Source of the DNA: Quadrisphaera sp. INWT6
GTDB lineage: Bacteria > Actinomycetota > Actinomycetes > Actinomycetales > Quadrisphaeraceae
DNA: 64,000 nucleotides
Direction of reading: 5' to 3'
NCBI RefSeq assembly: GCF_015390235.1
Contig: NZ_VUOH01000002.1
Span: 372,001-436,000 of the forward strand
The stretch's first letter is position 1. Every line of letters begins with the position of its first letter. Under the pieces are notes generated by a model, which searched no databases, was not told the origin of the DNA, and saw only the letters and a list, made by a program, of their open reading frames with translations. Made by a program: the position numbers and the translations under genes. Below, piece after piece: positions 17,102 to 26,199 of the stretch.

Positions 17102-19291
17102 CTACGGCCAGGTGCGCCAGACGCCGACGCCGTCGCCGCGGGAGGCCTGGGTCGACGTCGCGGCGTCGCCCGCGGAGCTCTCGCTGCCGCCCGAGCCCGC
17201 CCCGGAGGCACCGCTCGTGCCGGACGAGCCCGTGACGGGGAGGGTGCTGGTGTCCCAGCGGCCCACCACGGGCTGGTCGGTGGAGGCGCCGTACCCGAAC
17301 AGGGCGTCGGGCTGGCCCGGGGTGATGCTGTTGCGCAGCCACCAGGCACCGGTGGCGTAGACGCCGACGGTGTCGCGGCCGTCGCCGTCCCAGTCGCCGG
17401 TCACGGGGGTGGCCTGCGGCCAGCCGTAGGAGAAGACGGCGCCGGCGGAGCCGGGGGTCGCCGTGCCGCGCAGCCACCAGCGGTAGCCGTCGTACACGCC
17501 GATGCCCGAGCGGCCGCGGCCGTCCCAGTCGCCGACGACGGGCCTCACGCCCTTGAAGCCGTAGGTGAACTTGTGGTCCGGCGCCCCGGGGCTGGCGGTG
17601 TCGCGCAGCCACCACGTGTACGTGGCCGGGTCGTAGACGCCGATGCCGTCCTTGCCGGAGCCGGTCCAGTCGCCGCAGACGGGGACCATCGTGGAGGAGC
17701 CGTAGCTGAGCTCGAGGTCGGCCGCGTCGTTGCCGACGGTCTGGCGGATCGACCAGCGGCCGGCGGAGTAGACGGCCATGCCGTCGGTGCCGTCGCCGTC
17801 CCAGTCGCACGACAGGGTCGTGCCGCGCGGCTCGCCGAAGTAGGCGGTGCCGTCGGGGGCGCCCGGCGTCGCGCTCTGGCGCAGGTCCCACTCCTTCTCG
17901 GCCATCAGCTGGGCGACGCGGGTGCGCAGCGCGGGGAGCTGGGAGTAGAGGTTCTTGCCGGGGCAGGCGGTGGAGCCCACGTCGCGGTGCCCGGAGATGG
18001 TGTTCAGGGTCACCGGGGTGCCCACCGGGTACTTGGTGTTGGTGCCGCCGAGGCCGGCGCTGTAGAGCACCGCCTTGCCGGTGGGGTCGGTCTGCGTCTT
18101 CGCGAACTTCCAGGAGATGACCCGGGCCAGCGCGTCGAGGATCGTCGAGGAGGCGGGGGCGGTCTCGTAGTTGCCGAGCACCGAGACCCCGAAGCTGGCG
18201 GTGTTGAAGCCGCCGGCGTGGGCGCCCTGCACCGCGCGGTCCATGCCGCCGTAGCGGCCCTCGAAGACCTGGCCGTACTTGTCGACCAGGAAGTTGTAGC
18301 CGATGTCGCACCAGCCCTGGACCACGACGTGCTGGTAGTAGATGCCGCGCACGATCGCTGCCGACTCGGCCTTCGTGTACGTGTTGGTGCCCGCGGTGTG
18401 GTGGACGAAGGCCACCTTCGGCGAGGTCGTGTAGCTGGGCGCGGTGCACTTCGACAGCCGCAGCGACTCGTCGGCGCCCCACTGGGCGCGGGTGATGACG
18501 CCGGGCATGTCCCCGGTGTCGGCCCGGGCGGTGGCCAGCGGCGTGCCCGACGTCGCAGCCGTCCTGGCGTCCGTCTTGGGGTCGATGAGGCTGGCCTGGA
18601 CGCCGCTGACGGCGGGGTCGCCGTCGGGGGTCGTGGTCTCTCCCTCGACCTGCACGCGGACGTCGACGGCGTCGGCCCCGCCGGAGACCCACAGGGGGCT
18701 GGTGGCGCCGCCGCTGTTGGCGCCGCGGGCCTCGGCCGTGCCCGGGTCGGGTGCGGAGTCCTCGACCTCGAGGGGCTGCCAGCCGGTCCAGCCGTCGTCG
18801 GTGCGCACGCGCACCTGGACGGCGACGTCGGCCTCCGGGTCGCCGTCCCACTGGACGGACACCATGTTGAAGTCCTCGGTGCGCACCGGCCCGGTGGCGA
18901 GCTCCTCGGCGGGCGCGTCGGCGCCGGGGACGGCGGGCGCGACGGCCGCCGTGCTGGGCCGACCCGACGGCGTGGCCGACGGGGTGGCCGAGGGCTTGCC
19001 CGAGGGGGTGGCGGAGGGCTTCGCCGAGGGGGCGCTGGTCGACGGCGAACCGCCCGGCGCGGAGCTCGTCGCGGCGCCGTCGGCCCCGTCGACGACCGGC
19101 ACGTCGAGCACCTGGGCGGTGGGCTTCACGGGCGCCGTGGCGGCGCTCGCCCCCACGACGGGCACCAGGCCGGTGCCGGAGGCCACGACAGCGACGACGC
19201 CGCAGCGGACCACCCAGCGGCGCCCGGGTCCGGTGGCGCGGGCGGCGCCCCGGAGGGGGCCTCCGCGGGTCGTGTGCGCTGCTGGTGTCAC
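17102..19291 (-). CDS. Secreted N-acetylmuramoyl-L-alanine amidase (PGRP type) with FG-GAP-like repeats
   Basis: 729 residues from a GTG with GGGAG about 8 bases upstream. Layout: a signal region near residues 30-50 (VRCGVVAVVASGTGLVPVVG), a Ser/Thr/Pro linker of PSATPSGKP repeats (about 80-115), a beta-rich domain (VQWDGDPEADVAVQVRVRTD), and a PGRP/amidase_2 domain at about 270-450. The amidase has zinc ligands in AFVHHTAGTNTY and SGHRDVGSTACPGKN, plus GYNFLVDKYGQVFEGR. Five or so repeats of the form GDWDGDGRDTVGVY..WWLRNS follow. It should cut peptidoglycan or bind it outside the cell. The neighbouring SpoIID protein carries the same repeats. Confidence 0.9.
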   Translation of the reverse strand: MTPAAHTTRGGPLRGAARATGPGRRWVVRCGVVAVVASGTGLVPVVGASAATAPVKPTAQVLDVPVVDGADGAATSSAPGGSPSTSAPSAKPSATPSGKPSATPSATPSGRPSTAAVAPAVPGADAPAEELATGPVRTEDFNMVSVQWDGDPEADVAVQVRVRTDDGWTGWQPLEVEDSAPDPGTAEARGANSGGATSPLWVSGGADAVDVRVQVEGETTTPDGDPAVSGVQASLIDPKTDARTAATSGTPLATARADTGDMPGVITRAQWGADESLRLSKCTAPSYTTSPKVAFVHHTAGTNTYTKAESAAIVRGIYYQHVVVQGWCDIGYNFLVDKYGQVFEGRYGGMDRAVQGAHAGGFNTASFGVSVLGNYETAPASSTILDALARVISWKFAKTQTDPTGKAVLYSAGLGGTNTKYPVGTPVTLNTISGHRDVGSTACPGKNLYSQLPALRTRVAQLMAEKEWDLRQSATPGAPDGTAYFGEPRGTTLSCDWDGDGTDGMAVYSAGRWSIRQTVGNDAADLELSYGSSTMVPVCGDWTGSGKDGIGVYDPATYTWWLRDTASPGAPDHKFTYGFKGVRPVVGDWDGRGRSGIGVYDGYRWWLRGTATPGSAGAVFSYGWPQATPVTGDWDGDGRDTVGVYATGAWWLRNSITPGQPDALFGYGASTDQPVVGRWDTSTLPVTGSSGTSGASGAGSGGSESSAGDAATSTQASRGDGVGVWRTWP

Positions 19292-19415
19292 TGGCGGGGC
19301 TCCCGGCTGTCGGTCGCGCCGCGGGTCGCGCGGGCGCTCTCGCTGGCGGTCTGGAGGCCGGTCCGGTGTTCGAGCCGGCGGTCGGGCTGGAGGTGCGGGC
19401 CGGAGGCGCGCCCGG

Positions 19416-21428
19416 TCATGCGACGGGCCGCGTGATGCCCGCGCCGTCGTTGCCGGCGGCCCAGCGCCCGGGGACGGGGGCGTCGCCCGGGACGCCGTAC
19501 CAGAAGTCCCGGTGCGGGTCGCCCGGTGACACGGTGTCACGGAGCATCCACCGTCCGCCGGAGAACACGCCGATACCAGAGCGACCGCTGTCCGACCAGT
19601 CACCGCTCACCGGCGTGGCGCCCTGCCAGCCGTACTGGACGGTGGCGTCGGGGCGGCCCGGGGTGTTGCTGTTGCGGACCATCCAGGTGCCGCCGGCGTA
19701 GACGCCGAGGGTGTCGCGGCCGTCGCCGTCCCAGTCGCCGACGACGGGCAGCGCCGCGCTCCAGCCGTACTGGACCTTGGTGTCGGGGTTGCCGGGGCTG
19801 AAGGAGTTCCGCAGGTACCAGGTGCCGGTCTTCGGCTCGTAGACGCCGATGCCGTCCTTGCCGTCGCCGTCCCAGTCACCGCAGACGGGCAGCATCCAGG
19901 AGGCGCCGTAGGAGACGACCTGCGGCGTCGAGCTGCCGCTGGTGTCGTCGGTCTTGGTCCAGCGGCCGTCGCGGTACGTGGTCAGGCCGTCGCGGCCGTC
20001 GCCGTCGAAGTCGCACGACAGGGTCGTGTCCTTCGGGCCGCCGTAGGTGGTGTTCGCGGCGACGGGGTCGCCGCTGTCGGCGGTGCCGCGCAGCATCCAC
20101 TGCTGGCCCGAGGGTGTGACCACGGAGAACCAGTCGGACTTCAGGCCGAGCGCGCTGCGCACCTCGTTGCCGGTGGCGGTGACCGAGCCGGAGGTGCCGG
20201 TGATGACGACCTTGGTGGCCCGGCCGCCGTCGGCGCCGAGGCCGTTCCGGGCCGTGACCTGCATGCCGGTGAAGGTGCCGATCTTCGGCCACGACCGCGC
20301 GATGCGGGGCCCGTCGACGACGACCTTCCAGTCGTGGTGCGGCGAGCGCACGTCGCCCTCGTCCTCGACGGCGGGTAACTGGCCGCCGGCGGTCCAGCCC
20401 CCCGTGGAGGCGCTGAACTCGGTGCGGACCACACCGCCCTTCGCGTCGCGGCGGATGACGCCGGCGGTGTTGCGGATCGCCGTGTCGGTGCGGCGGTCCT
20501 CCTTGGCGGCGCCGGCGTACACCTGGCAGGCGGTGGTGTCGCAGGTCTGGGCGTAGCTGTAGCGGTTCTCGGCGCGGGAGTAGGAGCGGGCGGCCACGGC
20601 CTGCGCCTCGAGCGCGGCCATGCCGGCGCCGCCGGCGGCGTCGCCCCAGGCGGCGGGCGACTCGGCGGGCACGACGCCGCGCAGGTACTGCTCCAGCGGC
20701 ACGTGGTTGACCAGGTGGGTGGCGCCGTTCGCCTCGACGACGGGGCGGAAGTTGCCGCGGTAGGGCGCGCCGGTGTTGCAGACGGTGAACATGCGGCTGC
20801 GGTCGTCACCGGCGCCGCCGGGGATCCACACCGCGGGGCTGCCCCCGACGTCGACAGGTCCCGTGCTGCCGGTGGAGCCGGTGCTGCCGTCGGACGACGG
20901 GGTGGGCGTGGCGGTCGGCTCGGGGGCCCTGCAGCCACCGGCGGCCGTGGTGAGCACCCAGGTGCTCCCCTGGCGGGTGAACCTGGCGATGCTGCCGGCG
21001 GGCACCTGCGTGCCCTCGACGAAGAAGTCGGCCCCGGAGGTCAGCCCGATGGTCTGGGCGCCCTCCAGGCCCATGAGGCGCACGGAGATCTCGTCGTTGC
21101 CGATCGTGCCGGCGGTGGTGCCGCCGTAGTAGCGGTCGAGGATGCGCGCGGAGCTCCAGCCCTTGTCGACGGCGTAGCCGTAGGAGCCCCACTGCGACAG
21201 CCCGCGGCCGTGGCCGAAGCCGTGGCCGGTGAGGGTCACGTCGCTCGAGGCGGCCTGGGCCTGCTCGCCGCCGCCCAGCTGGGCGCCTCCGGCGACCGTG
21301 CCCGCGACCACGAGCAGGACGGCGGGGCGGGTCCACCAGCGGCGGCTGCGGTGCCGGGCTGCCTGACGTGCCTCGCGCGCGTGGCGCGGACCGCTCGGGC
21401 TCGTGGGGCTGGACGGAGCGCGGTGCAT
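19416..21428 (-). CDS. Secreted SpoIID/LytB-domain protein with FG-GAP-like repeats
   Basis: 670 residues; ATG with GAGGA 7 bases upstream. The signal peptide is WTRPAVLLVVAGTVAGGAQ followed by QAQAASS. The SpoIID domain runs from TLTGHGFGHGRGLSQWGSYG to about residue 400 and includes HVPLEQYLRGVVPAESPAAW and ALEAQAVAARSYSRAENRYS, the region holding the lytic transglycosylase Glu in the family, and FSASTGGWTAGG. An internal Thr/Pro/Ser insert (TATPTPSSDGSTGSTGSTG) interrupts it. The last 190 or so residues are four repeats like CGDWDGDGKDGIGVYEP..WYLRNS, matching the amidase neighbour. Probably a murein-processing enzyme outside spore formation. Confidence 0.9.
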   Translation of the reverse strand: MHRAPSSPTSPSGPRHAREARQAARHRSRRWWTRPAVLLVVAGTVAGGAQLGGGEQAQAASSDVTLTGHGFGHGRGLSQWGSYGYAVDKGWSSARILDRYYGGTTAGTIGNDEISVRLMGLEGAQTIGLTSGADFFVEGTQVPAGSIARFTRQGSTWVLTTAAGGCRAPEPTATPTPSSDGSTGSTGSTGPVDVGGSPAVWIPGGAGDDRSRMFTVCNTGAPYRGNFRPVVEANGATHLVNHVPLEQYLRGVVPAESPAAWGDAAGGAGMAALEAQAVAARSYSRAENRYSYAQTCDTTACQVYAGAAKEDRRTDTAIRNTAGVIRRDAKGGVVRTEFSASTGGWTAGGQLPAVEDEGDVRSPHHDWKVVVDGPRIARSWPKIGTFTGMQVTARNGLGADGGRATKVVITGTSGSVTATGNEVRSALGLKSDWFSVVTPSGQQWMLRGTADSGDPVAANTTYGGPKDTTLSCDFDGDGRDGLTTYRDGRWTKTDDTSGSSTPQVVSYGASWMLPVCGDWDGDGKDGIGVYEPKTGTWYLRNSFSPGNPDTKVQYGWSAALPVVGDWDGDGRDTLGVYAGGTWMVRNSNTPGRPDATVQYGWQGATPVSGDWSDSGRSGIGVFSGGRWMLRDTVSPGDPHRDFWYGVPGDAPVPGRWAAGNDGAGITRPVA

Positions 21429-21569
21429 GGAGTAGTCCTCGGCATCGGAGCTGGCCGCCTTGACCTCTGCGCGGTCTGAGCCAGGCCTTGAGCCCGGGGG
21501 TCGTTGCGTCACCCGTCCGCTGGGCGGATCCACCGGACCGGGTCGTGGTACCGACTACTGTCGCGGAAC

Positions 21570-22124
21570 GTGAGCTCCCAGGACGTGCTTTCGCTGCGAC
21601 GCGCCGAGTCGGCCGTCCTCGTGGCCCTGCAGAGCAGGACGACGGGTGCCCGGGTCATCGGCTCTGCCGCGGGCCTCGGGCGCTTCGGCGACCACGCCGC
21701 CGGGTGGGTGGCCATCGGCGCCGCCGGGTGGCTCCTGGACCGCCACCGGCGCGGCGAGTGGGCGCGGGCCCTGGTCTCGGTGCTGGGGGCGCACGCCGCG
21801 ACCGTCGTCCTCAAGCGCGTGGTGCGGCGGCTGCGGCCGAACGCCCCGGGGATCGAGGTGCGCTCCACCTCCCCCAGCCGGCTGAGCTTCCCCAGCTCGC
21901 ACGCCGCGTCGACGACGGCGGCGGCCCTGGCGTACGGGCGCCTCCTGCGCCTGCCGCTGGCCCCGGTGGTCCCGCCCGTGATGGGGGCCTCCCGCCTGGT
22001 GCTGGGTCTGCACTTCCCCACCGACGTGCTGGTGGGCAGCCTGACGGGGGTGCTGGCCGACAGGGTCCTGCGTCCCGGGGCCGCCCGCTCCGCAGCGTCC
22101 ACGAGCGAGGGGGGCGCGCGATGA
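21570..22124 (+). CDS. PAP2-family phosphatase (probable decaprenylphosphoryl-5-phosphoribose phosphatase)
   Basis: 184 residues, membrane protein. The three PAP2 motifs are present: KRVVRRLRPN (KxxxxxxRP), SFPSSHAAST (PSxH), and SRLVLGLHFPTDVLVGS (SRxxxxxHxxxD). It overlaps the next gene, a decaprenyl-phosphate phosphoribosyltransferase, by ATGA. This pairing mirrors Rv3807c-Rv3806c, where the phosphatase removes the 5-phosphate from decaprenyl-phospho-ribose. A TACTGT box lies 8 bases before the GTG. Confidence 0.88.
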   Translation: MSSQDVLSLRRAESAVLVALQSRTTGARVIGSAAGLGRFGDHAAGWVAIGAAGWLLDRHRRGEWARALVSVLGAHAATVVLKRVVRRLRPNAPGIEVRSTSPSRLSFPSSHAASTTAAALAYGRLLRLPLAPVVPPVMGASRLVLGLHFPTDVLVGSLTGVLADRVLRPGAARSAASTSEGGAR

Positions 22125-23077
22125 GCTCCGGCATCGACTCCCCCGTGCGCCGGAGCACCGGCTCGGCGGCCCTCGGCGTGGTGCGCACCATGCGCCCGCG
22201 CCAGTGGGTGAAGAACGTGCTGGTGGAGGCCGCGCCGCTCTCGGCGGGCCTCCTGTTCGACCTCGACGTCATCGGCACCACCGCCCTGGCGTTCGCGAGC
22301 TTCTGCCTGGCCGCCTCGGCGGTGTACCTGCTGAACGACACCCTCGACGTCGAGGCCGACCGGGCCCACCCCACCAAGCGCAACCGGCCGATCGCCGCGG
22401 GCGTGGTGCCGGTGCCGGCCGCCGCCGCGACCGCCGTGGTGCTGGCGCTCGGGTCGCTGGCCCTCGCGGCGCTGGCGTCGTGGCAGCTGGTGGTGCTCAT
22501 GGCCGTGTACCTCGTGGTGCAGGTGGCCTACTGCGTGCGCCTCAAGCACGAGCCGGTGCTCGACATCGCCATCGTGGCCTCGGGCTTCCTGCTGCGGGCG
22601 ATCGCGGGCGGCGTGGCCAGCGGCATCCCGCTGTCGCAGTGGTTCCTGCTGGTCACGGCGTTCGGCTCGCTGTTCATGGTGGCCGGCAAGCGCTACAGCG
22701 AGATGCGCCTGGCCGAGGCCGCCGGCGGCACCACCCGCGCGTCGCTGCTGCGGTACACCCCCACCTACCTGCGGTTCGTGTGGAGCCTCGCGGCGAGCGT
22801 CATGGTGACCGCCTACGCGCTGTGGGCGTTCGAGATCCGCGCCGACGCGGCCGTGGCCGACGGCGTCGGCGCGGCCACGGTGGCGGCGGTCTCCGCGGGA
22901 GGGTCGACCTGGTCGGCCATCTCGATCGTCCCGTTCGTGCTGGCGGTGCTGCGCTACGCCGTCGACGTCGACGGCGGCCGCGCGGGCGCCCCGGAGGACA
23001 TCGCGCTCAGCGACCGGGTGCTGCAGGTCGTGGCCGTGGCGTGGGTGGCGACCTTCGCCATCGGCGTCTACACCTGA
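22121..23077 (+). CDS. ubiA: Decaprenyl-phosphate phosphoribosyltransferase (UbiA superfamily)
   Basis: 318 residues, about 8-9 membrane helices. The UbiA Asp-rich motif is VYLLNDTLDVEADRAHPTKRNRPIA. MRPRQWVKNVLVEAAPL at the N-terminus and GKRYSEMRLAEAAGG, TRASLLRYTPTYLRFVWS later match Rv3806c-type enzymes, which transfer 5-phosphoribose from PRPP to decaprenyl phosphate. This is the first committed step to the arabinose donor of the cell wall. ATG overlaps the PAP2 stop. SSGIDSPVRRSTG forms a short cytosolic N-terminus. Confidence 0.93.
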   Translation: MSSGIDSPVRRSTGSAALGVVRTMRPRQWVKNVLVEAAPLSAGLLFDLDVIGTTALAFASFCLAASAVYLLNDTLDVEADRAHPTKRNRPIAAGVVPVPAAAATAVVLALGSLALAALASWQLVVLMAVYLVVQVAYCVRLKHEPVLDIAIVASGFLLRAIAGGVASGIPLSQWFLLVTAFGSLFMVAGKRYSEMRLAEAAGGTTRASLLRYTPTYLRFVWSLAASVMVTAYALWAFEIRADAAVADGVGAATVAAVSAGGSTWSAISIVPFVLAVLRYAVDVDGGRAGAPEDIALSDRVLQVVAVAWVATFAIGVYT

Positions 23078-23115
23078 CCCGTCCACAGTCGCCCGGCTGC
23101 CGGGCGGACAGCGTC

Positions 23116-23181
23116 CCCGTTCGCCGGGAACGGGCACCCGACCCGGGGCGCGGTGGCGCGGTGGCGCGGTGGCGTGGTGGC
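23116..23181. repeat. Small hairpin and 8-bp tandem repeat after ubiA
   Basis: A 7-bp hairpin, CCCGTTC/GAACGGG (23116-23134), is a possible terminator for the PAP2-ubiA operon. It is followed by four 8-bp units, three GCGGTGGC and one GTGGTGGC (23150-23181). The rest of 23078-23285 holds nothing I can recognise. Confidence 0.5.
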
Positions 23182-23285
23182 GGAACCCGGTGGGCCCGGG
23201 GCTCCGGGCGGCCTCGTCGCGCGGATGCGGACAGCGTCCGGTCAGCGCCCAGGAGCTGTGGACGGACCGGCCGGCCGGGACGCCG

Positions 23286-24485
23286 TCAGTGCGCCCGCGG
23301 GCGGCGGGCGGCCTCGAGGATCCGCTCGTACTCGTCGACGGAGCGCTCCACGCCGTAGTGCTCGCGGGCGCGGGCTGCCAGCGCCTCGCGGTCGACGGCG
23401 CCCGCGGCGTGGGCGTCGCGCAGCTGCTCCAGCCCCCGGGTGACCGCGGCGGCGTCCTTGCGGGCCACCACGACGCCGTCGCCCGGGCCCCGGCCGACCT
23501 TCTCCACCGGCACGCGCACGCCCGGGAGGTCGGAGGCCAGCGCGGGGACGCCGAGCATCATCGCCTCGACCTGGACGATGCCGAAGGCCTCGAAGGCGTT
23601 GACCGACGGCAGCGCGAAGGCGTCGATGGAGGCGTAGAAGTCCGGGATCGCCTCGTCGGGCACGAAGCCGAGGACGCGGATCCTGTCGTCGCCGCCGATC
23701 GCCTCGCGGACGCGCTCGATGACGCTGCCGCCGGCGATCTTGGCGAAGTCGCCGGCGATGATGAGCCGCGCGTCGGGGTCGGCGAGGGCGCGGAAGCCCT
23801 CGACCAGCCACGGGACGCCCTTCTCCTCGACGATGCGCCCGAGGAAGCCGACGTGGAACCCGTCGCCGTCGCGGTAGCGGGGCTGCCCGCCGGACCTGTC
23901 GTGGCACGGGGCGGGCACGCCCTCGACCTTGGTCCGCATCGAGCTGTAGAGCCTGCTGTGCTCGGCGTAGTCGAGGGAGGTGGTGACGACCGTCGTCGCC
24001 ACGCCCATGGCCACCCGCGAGGACGCGTCGACGACGACCTTCTGCACGCTGCCCGCGGCACCGGGCGGCAGGTCGACGTCGCACTGGTAGGTCAGGACGA
24101 CGGGCGTCCCCACGCCGCGGGCCGCGGCGGCGAGCACCCCGGCCTCCAGCAGCGGCAGGTGCAGGTTGACCACGCCGGCGCCCTTGGCGACGGCAGCGAG
24201 CCAGACCGGCAGCAGCGGCGCGATGGTGCCCTTGCCCAGGCGCGCGACCACGGGGGCGCGCAGCACGCGGACGCCGTTGACGACCTCCTCGACGGGCAGG
24301 TCGTCGTCGTGGCGGGTGGCGACCACGGTGACGGAGCGGCCCCGGCGCACCAGGCCCTCGGCGACGTCGCGCGCGGCGTTGGTCAGCCCGGAGACGTAGG
24401 GCGCGTAGTAGGTGAGCCCCATGACGACGTCCGGCGGGGCACTCCCGGCGGGAGCGGGCGGCGGGAGCAGCGAGGGGCGGACCAC
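23286..24485 (-). CDS. GT4 family glycosyltransferase
   Basis: 399 residues, GT-B fold. The N-terminal domain has TYYAPYVSGLTNAARDVAEGL (acceptor side), while HVGFLGRIVEEKGVPWLVEG opens the donor domain. The GT4 E-x7-E motif is FEAFGIVQVEAMMLGVPAL. It has DFYASIDAFALPSVN and no signal sequence, so it acts at the cytosolic face. Its gene is separate from the Emb cluster and points away from ubiA. The GTG at 24485 is preceded by a leaderless-type TAGCGT, and a CCGTGATCATGG motif lies 33 bases upstream. Sugar and acceptor unknown. Confidence 0.9.
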   Translation of the reverse strand: MVRPSLLPPPAPAGSAPPDVVMGLTYYAPYVSGLTNAARDVAEGLVRRGRSVTVVATRHDDDLPVEEVVNGVRVLRAPVVARLGKGTIAPLLPVWLAAVAKGAGVVNLHLPLLEAGVLAAAARGVGTPVVLTYQCDVDLPPGAAGSVQKVVVDASSRVAMGVATTVVTTSLDYAEHSRLYSSMRTKVEGVPAPCHDRSGGQPRYRDGDGFHVGFLGRIVEEKGVPWLVEGFRALADPDARLIIAGDFAKIAGGSVIERVREAIGGDDRIRVLGFVPDEAIPDFYASIDAFALPSVNAFEAFGIVQVEAMMLGVPALASDLPGVRVPVEKVGRGPGDGVVVARKDAAAVTRGLEQLRDAHAAGAVDREALAARAREHYGVERSVDEYERILEAARRPRAH

Positions 24486-24491
24486 CCGGGA

Positions 24492-24497
24492 ACGCTA
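24492..24497 (-). promoter_or_regulatory. Leaderless -10 box (TAGCGT)
   Basis: Minus-strand TAGCGT, then 6 bases, then GTG at 24485. No ribosome site is present. Confidence 0.5.
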
Positions 24498-24517
24498 CCG
24501 GCTGTCGCCCGCCCCCT

Positions 24518-24529
24518 CCGTGATCATGG
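24518..24529. promoter_or_regulatory. CCGTGATCATGG motif
   Basis: One of four exact copies in the window (others at 52801, 53910 reversed, 59587). It lies 33 bases upstream of the GT4 start. A related palindrome CCATGATCATGG is at 24550-24561. Confidence 0.4.
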
Positions 24530-24608
24530 ACGTCCGAAGCACTTTCCCACCATGATCATGGCCGATCCGAACACCCGCCCGGGCCGAGCGGCGTGGCCCC
24601 ATCAACGC

Positions 24609-24824
24609 CGAGGTGGCCCCATGGGGATCCGCCAAGGGGCCACCTCGACCACGAAGGGGCCAGGCGCGCGGCGAAGGGGCCACCCCGGCGCCGCGGGGCA
24701 CCTCAGGCGGCCGCGGGTGGCGTCGATCCGCCGTGCGCCCGCGTCCCGATCGCCCGTTCCGACCCATCACCGCAGCTGCCGCCCCATGACGGCGCCCGAT
24801 GGGGCAGGAGCTGCGGTGATGGGG
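24609..24824. repeat. Intergenic inverted and direct repeats
   Basis: In the 370-base gap between the GT4 start and the flippase end: CGAGGTGGCCCC (24609-24620) inverted at 24636-24647; three copies of AAGGGGCCA (24634, 24653 and 24674 areas); and a long interrupted hairpin 24763-24823 with arms CCCATCACCGCAGCT / AGCTGCGGTGATGGG plus inner CCCCAT/ATGGGG. No gene is supported here. The last hairpin may end flippase transcription. Confidence 0.65.
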
Positions 24825-24855
24825 CGTGAACTGCGCCAACAGGGTCGAGGGCTGC

Positions 24856-26178
24856 TCAGGGACGAGACGGCACCGCGCTGCGGGGGCGCTGCACGAGGAC
24901 CAGCACCGACAGCAGCCACGCCGCGGCCGACCCGGCGGTGAAGCTCCAGGCGAGCGTCCAGGACAGGTCGAGGCCGGTGCCGAGCTGCAGCGCCACACCG
25001 CACACCACGGCGATGGCGAGGCCGGTGAGCCAGCAGGCGAGGACGCGCCGCTCGCGCCCGGTGGCCACCAGGGCCTGGGTGCCGATGACGAGGCCGGCGT
25101 GGACGAGGCAGCCGGCCACGAGCAGGGCCATCAGCGCTCGCGGCACCTCGAGCTCACCAGAGGTGAACAGGTCCATGGCGATGCCCGACAGCAGCCAGCC
25201 GAGGCCCGCTCCGACGACCGCGAGCACGGCGACCGCGGCGGCCAGCTGCGCCATCCGCACGCGGAGCTCGTGGAGGCGGCCCTCGGCGACCATCCGCGTC
25301 AGCGGCGGCACCAGCACCGACTGCGCCGGGACGACGGCGAACAGCGGGATGCGCGCCAGCGTGAAGGCCGCGCCGTACGCGGCGACCGCCCCGGTCCCCA
25401 GACCCTCGTGGGCCACGACGATCGGTGCCGCGTTCAGCAGCACCTGCGCCGCCAGGCTCGCGCCCAGCAGGGCCAGCACGGCCCGGGTGGTGGCCTGCGG
25501 CGTGACCGGGGCTCCGGTGCGGGCGGGAGCGCGGTCCGGACCGGGCCGCTGCAGCACCAGGAGGAGCCCGGCGTGCGCCACCAGGGCGCTGCCGACGACG
25601 CAGGCGACGAAGACGGCCCCCGGCGGGTGCACCACGAGCAGGCCGACGACGAACGCCACCCCGGCGCGGATCCCGGCGTCGGCGACGAGCGCACCCGCGT
25701 AGGCGTCCATCCGTCCGCTGCCCAGGGCGAGCCCCCGCGCCGCGTACTGCAGCGCGCTGACCAGGGCGAGCACCACCAGGGCGGTCACCACCCACAGGCG
25801 GACCGAGCCGGCCAGGCCCAGCAGCGGGGAGACCGCGATGACACCGACGACGGCGATCGCGGCCAGCACCAGCGCCGGCCGCAGCACGGCGGCGCGCGGC
25901 ACCGGCCCGTGCGTCCTCACGCGCGAGACCACCTGCTCGAGGGGCAGGAAGACCCCGAAGCTCATGATCAGGGCCGCGAACCAGAAGACGGTGAAGGCGC
26001 CGCGCTCGGTGGCGGTGGTGGCGGAGACGGCCGTCCGGTAGAGGAGGAGTGTCAACAGCGCGGCGACTCCGGTGGCTCCCGCCACCCTGACGAAGCCGTT
26101 GCGCACGACCGGCCACACTACGGGGACCAGGGGCTGCCCCGCCGACCGTCGGTCCCGCCGCGCCTGGACCGGACGCAC
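24856..26178 (-). CDS. Polysaccharide flippase-like membrane protein (MOP/MATE-type)
   Basis: 440 residues with about 12-14 hydrophobic helices: GATGVAALLTLLLYRTAV, AFTVFWFAALIMSFGVFLPLEQVVSR, LWVVTALVVLALVSAL, LLGASLAAQVLLNAAPIVVAH, AAYGAAFTLARIPLFAVVPAQ. The LARIPLF/VPPLTRM pattern fits polysaccharide-biosynthesis (Wzx-like) transporters. GTG 26178 has GGGAG 6 bases upstream and was preferred to longer versions. It diverges from the Emb gene with almost no gap, so one of the two starts may lie further in. Confidence 0.78.
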   Translation of the reverse strand: MRPVQARRDRRSAGQPLVPVVWPVVRNGFVRVAGATGVAALLTLLLYRTAVSATTATERGAFTVFWFAALIMSFGVFLPLEQVVSRVRTHGPVPRAAVLRPALVLAAIAVVGVIAVSPLLGLAGSVRLWVVTALVVLALVSALQYAARGLALGSGRMDAYAGALVADAGIRAGVAFVVGLLVVHPPGAVFVACVVGSALVAHAGLLLVLQRPGPDRAPARTGAPVTPQATTRAVLALLGASLAAQVLLNAAPIVVAHEGLGTGAVAAYGAAFTLARIPLFAVVPAQSVLVPPLTRMVAEGRLHELRVRMAQLAAAVAVLAVVGAGLGWLLSGIAMDLFTSGELEVPRALMALLVAGCLVHAGLVIGTQALVATGRERRVLACWLTGLAIAVVCGVALQLGTGLDLSWTLAWSFTAGSAAAWLLSVLVLVQRPRSAVPSRP

Positions 26179-26199
26179 GGGAACTCCCGTTACGGTGAC

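Noticed and set aside
24826..26199. Upstream extension of the Emb frame
   Set aside because: It lies antisense to a real flippase gene and is His/Gln/Arg-rich low complexity.
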